Positions 24,967 through 32,976 of a stretch of 64,000 nucleotides of DNA are shown in pieces. The stretch covers positions 141,608 through 205,607 of the forward strand of contig JAAYDY010000042.1 of the NCBI GenBank assembly GCA_012729015.1, given 5' to 3'. Every line of letters begins with the position of its first letter. Positions within the stretch are counted from its first letter, which is position 1. The stretch comes from Phycisphaerae bacterium. GTDB taxonomy: Bacteria; Planctomycetota; Phycisphaerae; FEN-1346; JAACEH01. The translations under genes were made by a program, and so were the position numbers. The notes beneath the pieces were generated by a model that saw only the letters and a program-made list of their open reading frames with translations, ran no database searches and was not told the origin of the DNA.

Positions 24967-25051
24967 CGGCCGTGCATCCTCGGCGCCGGACACGGCGGCG
25001 GACCTCAGGAGGATGTGGCGGGAGCAGCCCGGGCGGCGCCATGCGGCCGAG
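24967..25051. repeat. Direct repeat R1 (about 85 bp)
   Basis: Runs from CGGCCGTGCATCC to ATGCGGCCGAG. It aligns with R2 (25586-25670) at roughly 80 percent by eye, with a three-base gap each way. The two copies flank the gene at 25086-25535. CGGCCG occurs at both ends of each copy. Confidence 0.6.
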
Positions 25052-25085
25052 GCGACCACTGGCCAACGAGGGTGCTCCTCAGGAG

Positions 25086-25535
25086 CTAACGGCGGACGAC
25101 GGTCAGGAACTCGGGCGCAAAGTCCTGCCAATCGAGAAAGCAGGGATGCTTGTCAATCAGATCCTCGGGAACGAGTGTTACGCGACGGGTGGTCTCTCGC
25201 TCCTCCTCGCCATCCCAGCAGACGAAGAGTTCGACCGATTCCTGGGCAGAGAGTGCCTGACGCAGGTACGCTGCGAGTCGCCGACGGGATTCGCATCCAG
25301 CATTGACCTCCGCAGGATCGGTGTCGAACTTGACTCCGTACCTCTCTGCAACGACCTCGAAGCCACACCCGCATTGAGTATGTGAGCCGGCCTCGTAAAC
25401 GTACTGTTTGGTGAAGTGTTTTCGCACGGGCCCAGACTGCTTGCGGAGTTCGGAAACGTTGAATGCAGGCGCCGACTCATCGAAGGGGATGAGCGGCAGC
25501 GGCACGTCAGAGGCAATGTAGAGCACGACGCACAT
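25086..25535 (-). CDS. Conserved-looking hypothetical protein with a CGCGF motif
   Basis: 149 aa from the ATG at 25535 (MCVVLYIASD). Distinctive pieces are VPLPLIPFDE, VRKHFTKQYVYEAGSHTQCGCGFE and ELFVCWDGEEE. I recall similar short cytosolic proteins of unknown function with the same opening and Cys-Gly-Cys-Gly-Phe motif, but cannot name the family. No signal peptide or membrane helix. It is flanked closely on both sides by diverged direct repeats R1 and R2, which suggests it arrived as a cassette. Confidence 0.6.
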   Translation of the reverse strand: MCVVLYIASDVPLPLIPFDESAPAFNVSELRKQSGPVRKHFTKQYVYEAGSHTQCGCGFEVVAERYGVKFDTDPAEVNAGCESRRRLAAYLRQALSAQESVELFVCWDGEEERETTRRVTLVPEDLIDKHPCFLDWQDFAPEFLTVVRR

Positions 25536-25585
25536 GCCGCCAGCATAGAGCCGCCCGTCATCGAGGTCAAGGATGTCGTCGAGTT

Positions 25586-25670
25586 CGGCCGTACATCCGC
25601 CTCGGCGCCGAACACAACGGAAGACATCAGGAGGATGCAGCAGCGGCACGGGCGGCACCGTGCGGCCGAG
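25586..25670. repeat. Direct repeat R2 (about 85 bp)
   Basis: Partner of R1. It overlaps the last codons of the small coiled-coil protein gene that begins at 25944, so the single original copy was probably the tail of that gene. Confidence 0.6.
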
Positions 25671-25944
25671 CGGGGCGCGCGGACGCGACCGATGCAGCCG
25701 AGGGATCGGCCGCCGACGCGGGGGCCGGGGCCTCCTCTGTCGGGGAATCGCCGAGGTCTCGCTTCTCGGCAAGCATGGAGCGGATCTTCTCGGCGGCCTG
25801 TTTCTTCTGGTCTTCGATCTCGCGCCGCCGCTTCTCGGACAGTTCCGCCTGCCACTCGTTGAACAGAACCACCCGCACCTGCTGGGCGGCCCCGTCAACA
25901 ACCAGGATCGCCAACAACACCAGTAGCAGGATGATCCATACCAT
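25627..25944 (-). CDS. Small membrane-anchored coiled-coil protein
   Basis: 105 aa from the ATG at 25944. Residues 1-18 form a single helix (MVWIILLLVLLAILVVDG). A charged coiled coil follows (about 30-60: NEWQAELSEKRRREIEDQKK), then an Ala/Pro-rich tail. No family recognised. It lies 72 bases downstream of rsmB on the same strand and could be the last gene of the def operon. The tail is encoded by repeat R2. Confidence 0.5.
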   Translation of the reverse strand: MVWIILLLVLLAILVVDGAAQQVRVVLFNEWQAELSEKRRREIEDQKKQAAEKIRSMLAEKRDLGDSPTEEAPAPASAADPSAASVASARPARPHGAARAAAASS

Positions 25945-26016
25945 GGCAGTCGTCCGATGGGCACCGGGAAACAACGTCGTCCTATAACGGGTTATCGGCC
26001 ATCGCCCGTCGCGAAT

Positions 26017-27378
26017 TTAGGTGGCTTCCAGCCTCGTCATGCGGGCGAAGTAGCCGCCGTCGCCGTCGGCCGACGGCAGTGTCTCGCGTTCGACCTGGAG
26101 CACCATCTCCGGCCGACCGGCCAGGAACTCCCGCACCAGACGGTCGTTCTCCTGGGGCTCGATGCTGCACGTCGAGTAGACGCACAGGCCGCCCGGCGCG
26201 GTCAGGGCCGCGCCCTGGGCCAGCAGTTCCATCTGCAACGGCCGCAACGATTCAAAGGCGTGATCCTTCAGACGCCAGCGTGCCTCCGCCCGACGGCCAA
26301 GGACGCCGGTGTTGCTGCACGGCACGTCCACCAGCACACGGTCGAACCGGCGCGGCATGTCGTCGGGCCACTGCGCCGGCACATTGGCCACCACCCGCAC
26401 AGTGGCCAGACCCAGCCTGCGGCAAGTGTCCCGCAGGGTCTCCAGACGCGGCCCCGGCCGGTCCAGCGCCCAGACCGTGCCCTGCCCTTGCAGCAACTCG
26501 GCGATGTACGAGGCCTTGCCGCCCGGCGCCGCGCACAGATCCAGCACCGTCAGCCCCGGCCGCACGTCCATGGCCTCCACGGCCCGCATGGCCGTCGGGT
26601 CTTCCACGGTGACCAGCCCCTCGCCGAGCAGCGCCAGCAGATGCTCGTGCGGCAGGTCCGATACGTCGGCCGCCCGGTCGCCGACCCAGCGCACCGCATC
26701 GCGGACCGACTCGGGAAGCCGCGCCGCCAGGCTCTCGCGCGAAGCCCGCAAGGCGTTGACCCGCGCAAACGTGCGCGGCGGACGGTTCAGCGAGGCAAGC
26801 ACCTGCTCGGCCCCCGCGGCGCCCCACCGCTCGACCCATCGCGCGACCAGCGGATGCGGGAAGCTGTACGCGTCGGCCAGCCGCCGCGTGGTCTGCTCCG
26901 GCAGAACGGATTCCTTCAGGACCACCGCCCCGCCGCGCGGCAAAGGGATCAGGCGACGCACGTCGCGGACGCTCTCGGCCCGGGCCTCGCGGTCGATCAT
27001 CTCCGACAGGCGGCGCAGCACGGCGTTGACCAGGCCGCTCATGCGCCCGCGCGTCGTCTGCCGCGCGAGGCGGACCGCCTCGTCCACCACGGCATAGTCC
27101 GGCACGCGCTCCAGGTAGAGAATCTGATAGGCGGCGCTTTCGAGGATGAACCTGACGGCCGGCAGCATCTCGCGGATGGGCGTCTTCAGCCGACGGTCCA
27201 GCAGCCGGTCCAGCGTTCGCCGGTGCCTGACCGTGCCAGCGGCAATCTCCGTGGCCAGCGCCCGGTCGGCTGGCGACATCGGATGCCGGGCCAGCAATTC
27301 GTGCAGGCAATCCTGGACGTAGGTGCCGCGGTCGTGCGACTCAGTGAGGGCCAGCAGTGCCAATTCGCGTGCGTTCAT
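26017..27378 (-). CDS. rsmB: 16S rRNA (cytosine-C5)-methyltransferase RsmB
   Basis: 453 aa from the ATG at 27378; the frame runs open further upstream but overlaps the DUF116 gene. The N-terminal ~140 residues are a NusB-like RNA-binding domain (LALLALTESHDRGTYVQDCL). The Rossmann methyltransferase has the SAM motif LDLCAAPGGKASYIAELL and both catalytic cysteines, in VDVPCSNTG (general-acid region) and YSTCSIEPQEN. It methylates C967-equivalent in 16S rRNA. It is the fourth gene of def-fmt-DUF116-rsmB, a translation-initiation and rRNA-modification grouping common in bacteria. Confidence 0.95.
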   Translation of the reverse strand: MNARELALLALTESHDRGTYVQDCLHELLARHPMSPADRALATEIAAGTVRHRRTLDRLLDRRLKTPIREMLPAVRFILESAAYQILYLERVPDYAVVDEAVRLARQTTRGRMSGLVNAVLRRLSEMIDREARAESVRDVRRLIPLPRGGAVVLKESVLPEQTTRRLADAYSFPHPLVARWVERWGAAGAEQVLASLNRPPRTFARVNALRASRESLAARLPESVRDAVRWVGDRAADVSDLPHEHLLALLGEGLVTVEDPTAMRAVEAMDVRPGLTVLDLCAAPGGKASYIAELLQGQGTVWALDRPGPRLETLRDTCRRLGLATVRVVANVPAQWPDDMPRRFDRVLVDVPCSNTGVLGRRAEARWRLKDHAFESLRPLQMELLAQGAALTAPGGLCVYSTCSIEPQENDRLVREFLAGRPEMVLQVERETLPSADGDGGYFARMTRLEAT

Positions 27379-27410
27379 GGGCGTGCGGTCGGACAGGGGC
27401 CTGCCTCGGT

Positions 27411-27836
27411 TCAGCGCAGGAAGAACTCCACGGCCTTGCGGACCTCCTCGACATTCACCCGAGTGTCCTTGCATGGGCCATTGGGCGTACACAGCTCCTG
27501 GGCCAGCACCGGTTTGGGGAACGTGGCCCGGATGCCTTCGGACAGTTCCTTCGAACAGGCCACGGCCACAATCGCCTTGATCTTGGGATCGCGGGCCCGC
27601 TGAGCCGCCAGCCGGCCTCCGGTGGCGATGAACGCGTGGCAACCATATTCGTCCGCCAGGTCCAGCAGATCCTTGACCACGCATTGGCCGCAGCGGCGGC
27701 AGTTGGCCAGTGAATCCGCCAGATTGCAGTCGCACTTGGACCGCTGAAGGCACGAGGAGAACAGCAGCAGCAACTCCTCGGGCTTGCACCGCGTGCGGCG
27801 CAGGCGAACGCTGAAGTTGTTCAGCGACTTAAGCAT
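27411..27836 (-). CDS. DUF116 family cysteine-rich protein
   Basis: 141 aa, ATG at 27836 with GGAG upstream. Cysteines are concentrated in the first half (CLQRSKCDCNLADSLANCRRCGQC), consistent with metal or iron-sulfur binding, followed by a Rossmann-like part (AFIATGGRLAAQ, AIVAVACSKELSEGI). The biochemical role is unknown. It lies 12 bases after fmt and 32 bases before rsmB, so it is an operon member. Confidence 0.88.
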   Translation of the reverse strand: MLKSLNNFSVRLRRTRCKPEELLLLFSSCLQRSKCDCNLADSLANCRRCGQCVVKDLLDLADEYGCHAFIATGGRLAAQRARDPKIKAIVAVACSKELSEGIRATFPKPVLAQELCTPNGPCKDTRVNVEEVRKAVEFFLR

Positions 27837-27848
27837 CGGGTCTCCATA

Positions 27849-28826
27849 TCATATCTCGCCCTCGGCCTCCGAGGCAACGAATCGGTCGCCGGGTCGCACT
27901 CCGCGACCGTTGCAGAATGCCTCGGCGGTCATCGAGCGGCCGGATTGCGGCTTGACCTGGATGATGTCCAGCGCCCCCTGCCCCGTGGCCACGAGCAACC
28001 GATGGCCCGCCTGAAGCACCGTTCCGGGCGCCTCCCCGTGCGGCGCGGCGTCGCCGGCAACTGCGGGCGCGGCGTCCTCGACGATCACGCGCAGGGCCTC
28101 GTGCCCCGCCTGGGCCAGAAACGCGAAAGCCCCCGGCCACGGGCTGAGGCCGCGAACCAGGCAGTCCAGCCGCTCCGCCGGCAGCGACCAGTCGATCAGG
28201 CCGTCAGCCTTGCTCAGTCGCGGCGCCAGGGTCACGTGCGATTCGTCCTGGACCACGGGCCGGTGCGTCCCGGCCTCCAGTTGCCCGAGCACGTCCAGCA
28301 CAACATCCGCCCCCAGAGTCGCCAGCCGGTCGTGCAACTGTCCGGCCGTCTCGCGCGGGCCGATGGTCGTCTCGCGGCGGCCCAGCACGTCCCCGGCGTC
28401 CATTCGCGGCGCCAGGTACATCACGCTGACGCCCGTGCGCTTCAGGCCATGGATAATCGCCCAGTTGCACGGGGCGGCACCGCGCAGTTCCGGCAGCAGC
28501 GACCCGTGCAGATTGATCGCCCCGTTGGGCGGCAGCCGACATATCTCCTGAGGAATCTTCTGCCCGTAAGCGATCACCAGGAACACCTCGGGGGCCATCT
28601 CGGCAATGCGGGCCACCACGTCGTGGGCGGCGATGCGCGGCGGTTGCATCACGGGAATACCGGCGTCCAGGGCGGCCTGTTTGACAGCGGCAGTATGCAC
28701 CTGCCGCCCCCGCCCCGACGGGCGGTCCGGCTGGGTCACCAGGCCGATGACCTCGTGTCCGCCGTCGGCCAGAACCCGGAAGGTGGGCATCGCGAAGTCG
28801 CCCGTGGCGGCCAGCAGGATCTTCAT
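27849..28826 (-). CDS. fmt: Methionyl-tRNA formyltransferase
   Basis: 325 aa. The N-terminal formyltransferase Rossmann domain shows QPDRPSGRGRQ, the tetrahydrofolate-site motif SLLPELRGAAPCNWAI and GVSVMYLAPRMDAGDV. The C-terminal OB-like tRNA-binding domain begins near residue 205. It formylates initiator Met-tRNA using 10-formyl-THF. Its ATG overlaps the def stop by four bases (ATGA), so deformylase and formyltransferase are translationally coupled. Confidence 0.97.
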   Translation of the reverse strand: MKILLAATGDFAMPTFRVLADGGHEVIGLVTQPDRPSGRGRQVHTAAVKQAALDAGIPVMQPPRIAAHDVVARIAEMAPEVFLVIAYGQKIPQEICRLPPNGAINLHGSLLPELRGAAPCNWAIIHGLKRTGVSVMYLAPRMDAGDVLGRRETTIGPRETAGQLHDRLATLGADVVLDVLGQLEAGTHRPVVQDESHVTLAPRLSKADGLIDWSLPAERLDCLVRGLSPWPGAFAFLAQAGHEALRVIVEDAAPAVAGDAAPHGEAPGTVLQAGHRLLVATGQGALDIIQVKPQSGRSMTAEAFCNGRGVRPGDRFVASEAEGEI

Positions 28827-29395
28827 GGATGGGCCGGAGCCTCCGGGGGGGCGTCGCCTGGCGCTGTGGCCTGTGCCGCCTCTGCGGCCTCCTGAGGAGC
28901 CGAAGCGGTGCGCCGTCGCAGCATCTCCAGGGACCGGCGGTTGGCCAGCCGCTGAATCGTCGTCATCTTGTTAACCAGCAGCACCCCGTGCAGGTGGTCG
29001 ATCTCGTGCTGGAGGGCACGCGCCAGGAGCCCCTCGCCCTCAATCTCCTGCGGTTGGCCGTCGAGATCCTGGTACCGGACGCGGACCCGCATGGCCCGTT
29101 GCACGTCGATGAAGATGCCCGGGAAGCTCAGGCACCCCTCCTCGCCGGTCTGCCGCCCCTCGGCATGGACGATCTCGGGATTGACCAGGGCCACCTCGCC
29201 GTGGGGATCCTCCGGAATGTGAATCACGCAGAGTTGGATGGACAGGCCGACCTGCGGCGCCGCCAGCCCCACTCCCTGGCCGTCGACCATGGTCTGAAAC
29301 ATCTGCTGCGCAATAGTCCGCAGCGACTCGTCGAAGGCGGTGACCTTCTCCGCCCTTTGGCTCAGGACGTCGCTGGGGTAGGTGACAATAGTCAA
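28823..29395 (-). CDS. def: Peptide deformylase
   Basis: 190 aa, starting at a TTG (29395) preceded by GGGAGAG. All three family motifs are present: GVGLAAPQVG (residues 41-50), EEGCLS with metal ligand Cys88, and QHEIDHLHG with His130 and His134. It removes the N-formyl group from nascent proteins. The C-terminal ~40 residues are an Ala/Pro-rich extension that overlaps the start of fmt. First gene of the operon. Confidence 0.97.
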   Translation of the reverse strand: MTIVTYPSDVLSQRAEKVTAFDESLRTIAQQMFQTMVDGQGVGLAAPQVGLSIQLCVIHIPEDPHGEVALVNPEIVHAEGRQTGEEGCLSFPGIFIDVQRAMRVRVRYQDLDGQPQEIEGEGLLARALQHEIDHLHGVLLVNKMTTIQRLANRRSLEMLRRRTASAPQEAAEAAQATAPGDAPPEAPAHP

Positions 29396-29490
29396 GGGGC
29401 TCTCCCTTCAGCCGTGCTTATACCTTAAACGATGGTCGCACTCCATTTTAGGCCCACGGAGAGGAGGGTTCAAGGAGCATCTGTTTTTTG

Positions 29491-29518
29491 TTGACTTGCC
29501 GACGGCCAAAGATAGACT
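29491..29518 (+). promoter_or_regulatory. Candidate promoter for the TPR gene
   Basis: TTGACT (29491-29496), 16-base spacer, TAGACT (29513-29518), about 70 bases before the GTG start at 29595, preceded by a T6 run. Confidence 0.5.
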
Positions 29519-29594
29519 GTAGTGCTCGCACGCGCGCCGGGGCTGTAGGGTTGCATGTCCTGGGAGGCCGGCAAGCTACGACGGAGGTGAGCAG

Positions 29595-31085
29595 GTGGCC
29601 AAGGAACCCGAGAAGCCGGATAGCAGTGGCTCCGAAGAAGAGTTCTCCATTTCACCGGAGATCGTGGCCCGAGCCAAAGGGTGTTTCGACCGCGCCGACG
29701 ACGCCGCAAGACGCAACAACTTCGACTACGCCATCGAACTGTACCTGGAAGGACTTCGCTGCACGCCGGACGACGTAGAACGAGGCCACAAAGCCCTTTA
29801 CGAAACGGCCATGCGTCGCCAGGCCGCCGGCAAGAACAAGGGCTGGGGCACGCGGACGGCCGGCATCAAGTCCAACATGCTCCAGATGACCGGCAAGAAG
29901 AAAGAGGCCTTCCTGGAGATGGAACGGGCCATGGCCGGCAAGCCGGACAACCACCTGGACCTGGCTGCCCTGGCCCAGATGGCTATGAATCTGAACCTTC
30001 AGGAAACGCCGCTGTTCTTCGCGGATCGGGCCATGGACCTCGGCCGCCGCGCAGGCAAGCTCAACGAAACGCTCTGCGTGCAGATGGCCGACATCTACGA
30101 GGCCCGCGGCAAGCACCGCACGGCGATGACGACGCTCATGGAGGCCGAGCAGTTCGACAAGAGCGGCACCGGCCGGCACATGAAACGCATTCGCGATCTG
30201 GCGGCCAGGACGACCCTTGGGGCCGGCCTGGAGAACGCCGAGGACTTCCGCGACCGCATCCGCAACCAGGAACAGGCCCGCGACAGCGCCAAGCAGAAAG
30301 TCCTGACGGCTGAGGACGAGTTGGTCGCCAGGGCCGAGAAGCTGACCGAAGAGCTCAAAGAAACGCCGAACGACATCAATCTGATGATTACGATCGGCGA
30401 CACGTATGCCCGGGCCGGCCGCGACGAGGAAGCCACCGCCGCCTACCGCAAGGCCCGGACGGCATCCGGCGGCGCCGACTACCGCATCAAGGTCAAGATG
30501 GACGACCTGAAGATGCGGCAGCTGCGACGCGAGCTGCGAGCGGTCGAAGACCAGTTGGAGAAAGAGCCCGGCAACGACGAGTTGCAGGCCAAGCGCAAGG
30601 AGTTGATGGACAAACGCAACCAGGCCGAACTCGCCATTTTCGAGGAGCGGTCGCGCGAGTACCCGACCGACATGAGCGTCCGTTACGATCTGGCGTTGCG
30701 GCAGTACCGTTGCGGCCGGATCGAGGACGCCATCAGCTCGTTCCAGTTGTCCACTCGCGACCCGAAGCACAAGGTCCAGTCCCTGAACATGCTGGGCAAG
30801 TGCTTCTTCAAGAGCCGCCTGCTTCAGGAAGCGGCCGCCCAGTTCAAGGCCGCCATCGACGGCTACGAGCTCCAGGGCGACGCCCTGTGGAAGGAGCTTC
30901 GCTACAACCTGGGCATGACGTTCGAGACGATGAAGAGGCTCCAGGAAGCGATCGACTGCTTCAGCGAAATCGTGATGACCGACTTCCAGTACCGCGACGC
31001 GGCCAAACGGCTGGCGAAGTTGCGGAAGGATCTGGAAGGCGATGCCGGCGACATGCCGGATCTAGACACCAGTCTTGACGACTAA
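29595..31085 (+). CDS. Tetratricopeptide-repeat protein
   Basis: 496 aa, GTG start with a strong GGAGGTGA site. No signal peptide, so probably cytosolic. TPR-like helical pairs occur near residues 20-55 (RAKGCFDRADDAARRNNFDYA), 100-150, 270-300 (DINLMITIGDTYARAGRDEE), 350-385 and 395-470 (NLGMTFETMKRLQEAIDCFS), with a highly charged coiled coil between about 220 and 345. TPRs mediate protein-protein contacts; partner unknown. It sits 28 bases upstream of rpsT and could be cotranscribed with it. Confidence 0.85.
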   Translation: MAKEPEKPDSSGSEEEFSISPEIVARAKGCFDRADDAARRNNFDYAIELYLEGLRCTPDDVERGHKALYETAMRRQAAGKNKGWGTRTAGIKSNMLQMTGKKKEAFLEMERAMAGKPDNHLDLAALAQMAMNLNLQETPLFFADRAMDLGRRAGKLNETLCVQMADIYEARGKHRTAMTTLMEAEQFDKSGTGRHMKRIRDLAARTTLGAGLENAEDFRDRIRNQEQARDSAKQKVLTAEDELVARAEKLTEELKETPNDINLMITIGDTYARAGRDEEATAAYRKARTASGGADYRIKVKMDDLKMRQLRRELRAVEDQLEKEPGNDELQAKRKELMDKRNQAELAIFEERSREYPTDMSVRYDLALRQYRCGRIEDAISSFQLSTRDPKHKVQSLNMLGKCFFKSRLLQEAAAQFKAAIDGYELQGDALWKELRYNLGMTFETMKRLQEAIDCFSEIVMTDFQYRDAAKRLAKLRKDLEGDAGDMPDLDTSLDD

Positions 31086-31113
31086 CGAACTGATCAAGGG
31101 AGGTTGACAGCAG

Positions 31114-31389
31114 ATGCCGCATACCGCGAGTGCCAAGAAACGGGTTCGCCAGAACATCAAGCGTCACATGCGCAATAAGTCTGTGAAGAGTGCGTTGAGC
31201 ACGCGCCGCCACAAATTCGCCGAAGCCCTGACGGCCGGCGATCCGGCCAAGGCCGAGCAGACGCTGCGCGAGGCCCAGAAGGCGTTCGCCCAGGCGGGGG
31301 CCAAGGGCACCATCCACAAGAAAACCGCGTCGCGCAAGATCTCGCGGATGGCCAAGAAGCTCAATGCCCTGAAAGCGCCGAAGGCCTGA
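31114..31389 (+). CDS. rpsT: 30S ribosomal protein S20
   Basis: 91 aa with an AGGGAGGT ribosome site. Typical lysine/arginine-rich opening MPHTASAKKRVRQNIKRHMR and C-terminal GTIHKKTASRKISRMAKKLN. Binds 16S rRNA early in 30S assembly. A terminator follows 25 bases after the stop. Confidence 0.98.
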   Translation: MPHTASAKKRVRQNIKRHMRNKSVKSALSTRRHKFAEALTAGDPAKAEQTLREAQKAFAQAGAKGTIHKKTASRKISRMAKKLNALKAPKA

Positions 31390-31414
31390 CGCACAGAGCA
31401 ACTGAACTGCATCG

Positions 31415-31456
31415 GGCGCCGAGGATTGCGCGGAGCGGGCCTCGGCGCCGTTTTTC
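31415..31456 (+). terminator. Rho-independent terminator of rpsT
   Basis: A 10-bp perfect stem GGCGCCGAGG (31415-31424) / CCTCGGCGCC (31440-31449), 15-base loop, then a five-T run. Confidence 0.85.
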
Positions 31457-31551
31457 TGCGCTGCGGCGGTCTTGTGCCGCCCGAGAGTTGCCGATAGACT
31501 TGACGCCTGACGCATCCGCCGCACCGACAGCGAATGCCCTGGAGGTCGCCC

Positions 31552-32229
31552 TTGGATTGCACCCAACCGACGAATGACCCGCCCGCACAGTCCGCAACGC
31601 CCCAGAAGCGGCCGCACCTGCTGCGCCGGCTCTATTACTGGGTGCTGCACTGGGCACACACGCCCTACGGCGGCATAGCCCTGTTCCTGCTGGCCTTCAC
31701 CGAATCAAGCTTCTTCCCGATTCCGCCCGACCCGCTGCTGATGGCTCTGGCCATGGGCAATCGCCGCAAAGCGTTCCGCTACGCCACACTCTGTTCCGTG
31801 GCGTCCATCCTCGGAGGCCTTCTCGGCTTCGTCATCGGCTATTTCCTGATGAACCTGGTCGGCCGCCCGATCATCGACTTCTACAACGCCCAGGACGTCT
31901 TCAACAAGGTTGTCGCGCAGCTCGAAGAAGGCATCAACCTGTACGTCTTCGTTGCCGCCTTCACGCCGATCCCCTACAAGGTGTTCACCATTGCCGCCGG
32001 CGTGGTGGCCGAGAGCCAGGACGCCAACGTCTGGACGTTCCTGGTGGGCTTCACGCTGGCCTCGGCCGTGGGCCGCGCGGGGAGGTTCTTCCTCGTGGCC
32101 GCCCTGCTCTACTGGTTCGGCGAGGCTGCGCGGCGATTCATCGACAAGTACTTCGAGTGGCTGGCTCTGGCATGCGGCGCGCTGCTGGTGGCCGGATTCT
32201 TCGTCGTCAAGTACGCCATGGGCAAGTGA
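31552..32229 (+). CDS. YqaA/DedA-like (SNARE-associated, VTT domain) inner-membrane protein
   Basis: 225 aa from a TTG at 31552, chosen because GGAGGT lies six bases upstream; an in-frame ATG at 31534 has no ribosome site. Hydrophobic segments near residues 38-55, 75-105, 125-150 and 155-215. The VTT-type features are FLLAFTESSFFPIPPDPLL, with the conserved proline-rich re-entrant motif, and GRAGRFFLVAALLYWFGE. DedA-superfamily proteins move lipids such as undecaprenyl phosphate across the membrane; that role for this branch is inferred. Confidence 0.82.
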   Translation: MDCTQPTNDPPAQSATPQKRPHLLRRLYYWVLHWAHTPYGGIALFLLAFTESSFFPIPPDPLLMALAMGNRRKAFRYATLCSVASILGGLLGFVIGYFLMNLVGRPIIDFYNAQDVFNKVVAQLEEGINLYVFVAAFTPIPYKVFTIAAGVVAESQDANVWTFLVGFTLASAVGRAGRFFLVAALLYWFGEAARRFIDKYFEWLALACGALLVAGFFVVKYAMGK

Positions 32230-32266
32230 CCGCCGACCGCCGTCGCGGCCACGGGAGGCGCCAACC

Positions 32267-32821
32267 ATGCTGTCGCGAGAGCAACGCCGGACGCTGATGG
32301 AAATAGCCCGCGAGGCGGTCACGGCAGCCGTCAGCGGACATCGGCCGCCGCGACGCGCGGTGGACGATCCGCATCTGGCCGAACACTGCGGCGCATTCGT
32401 CACGCTCAAGACCGGCGAGCGGCTTCGAGGATGCATCGGCCAGTTCATCGCCGACCGCCCTCTCTGGGAGGTGGTCCAGCGCATGGCCGTCGCCGCCGCG
32501 GTCGAGGATCCCCGTTTCTTCGACGAGCGCATCCGTCCCGACGAGGTTGCCGACCTGGACATCGAGATCAGCGTTCTGAGCCCCCTCGAGCGCACGCGCG
32601 ACCCGCTCAGCCTCGAACTGGGCAGACACGGCATCTACATCCGCCGTGGCCACCGCACCGGGTGTTTCCTGCCGCAGGTGGCCACCGAAACCGGCTGGTC
32701 CAAAGAGGAATTCCTGAGTCACTGCTGCGCCGGCAAGGCGGGCCTGGCCCCCAATGACTGGCGCGACCCGGCCACCGAGGTCTATCTGTTTACCGCCGAG
32801 ATCATCGAAGAGGACAACTGA
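32267..32821 (+). CDS. AMMECR1 / AmmeMemoRadiSam system protein A
   Basis: 184 aa from the ATG at 32267 (GGGAGGC upstream). The family motif LRGCIGQF (in TLKTGERLRGCIGQFIADRP) is intact, with VEDPRFFDERIRPDEVADLDIEISVLSPLE-type sequence after it and GCFLPQVATETGWSKEEFLSHCCAGKAGL near the C-terminus. Partner proteins B (Memo) and the radical-SAM enzyme usually sit beside it, but neither is in this window. The substrate of the system is unknown. Confidence 0.93.
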   Translation: MLSREQRRTLMEIAREAVTAAVSGHRPPRRAVDDPHLAEHCGAFVTLKTGERLRGCIGQFIADRPLWEVVQRMAVAAAVEDPRFFDERIRPDEVADLDIEISVLSPLERTRDPLSLELGRHGIYIRRGHRTGCFLPQVATETGWSKEEFLSHCCAGKAGLAPNDWRDPATEVYLFTAEIIEEDN

Positions 32822-32860
32822 ACTGCCACCGAGCAGGACGACTGAACTGCCACCGAGCAG
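32813..32860 (+). repeat. 24-bp tandem duplication across a stop codon
   Basis: Two adjoining 24-base units, GACAACTGAACTGCCACCGA.. and GACGACTGAACTGCCACCGA.., differ at one base. The first contains the last two codons and TGA of the AMMECR1 gene; the second repeats them downstream. Confidence 0.85.
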
Positions 32861-32900
32861 GAGGGTCGAACGGATCGCCCCGCCCCTTCGCTCCGCCGAC

Positions 32901-32925
32901 CGTAGGGGCGGCTCGTGAGCCGCCC
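32901..32925. repeat. Solo copy of the GGGCGGCTC palindrome
   Basis: CGTAGG precedes GGGCGGCTCGTGAGCCGCCC (32906-32925), which matches the second palindrome of elements A and B with its CGTAG flank but without the rest of the element. Confidence 0.7.
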
Positions 32926-32976
32926 GCCCTGCCACCCTACCGGCTCCCGGCTCCGCGCCGCGTCGTCCGCGGCCCC

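Noticed and set aside
24967..25670. Integron attC sites at R1/R2
   Set aside because: The size and placement between small genes are suggestive, but there is no pair of RYYYAAC/GTTRRRY core sites and no integrase gene in the window.
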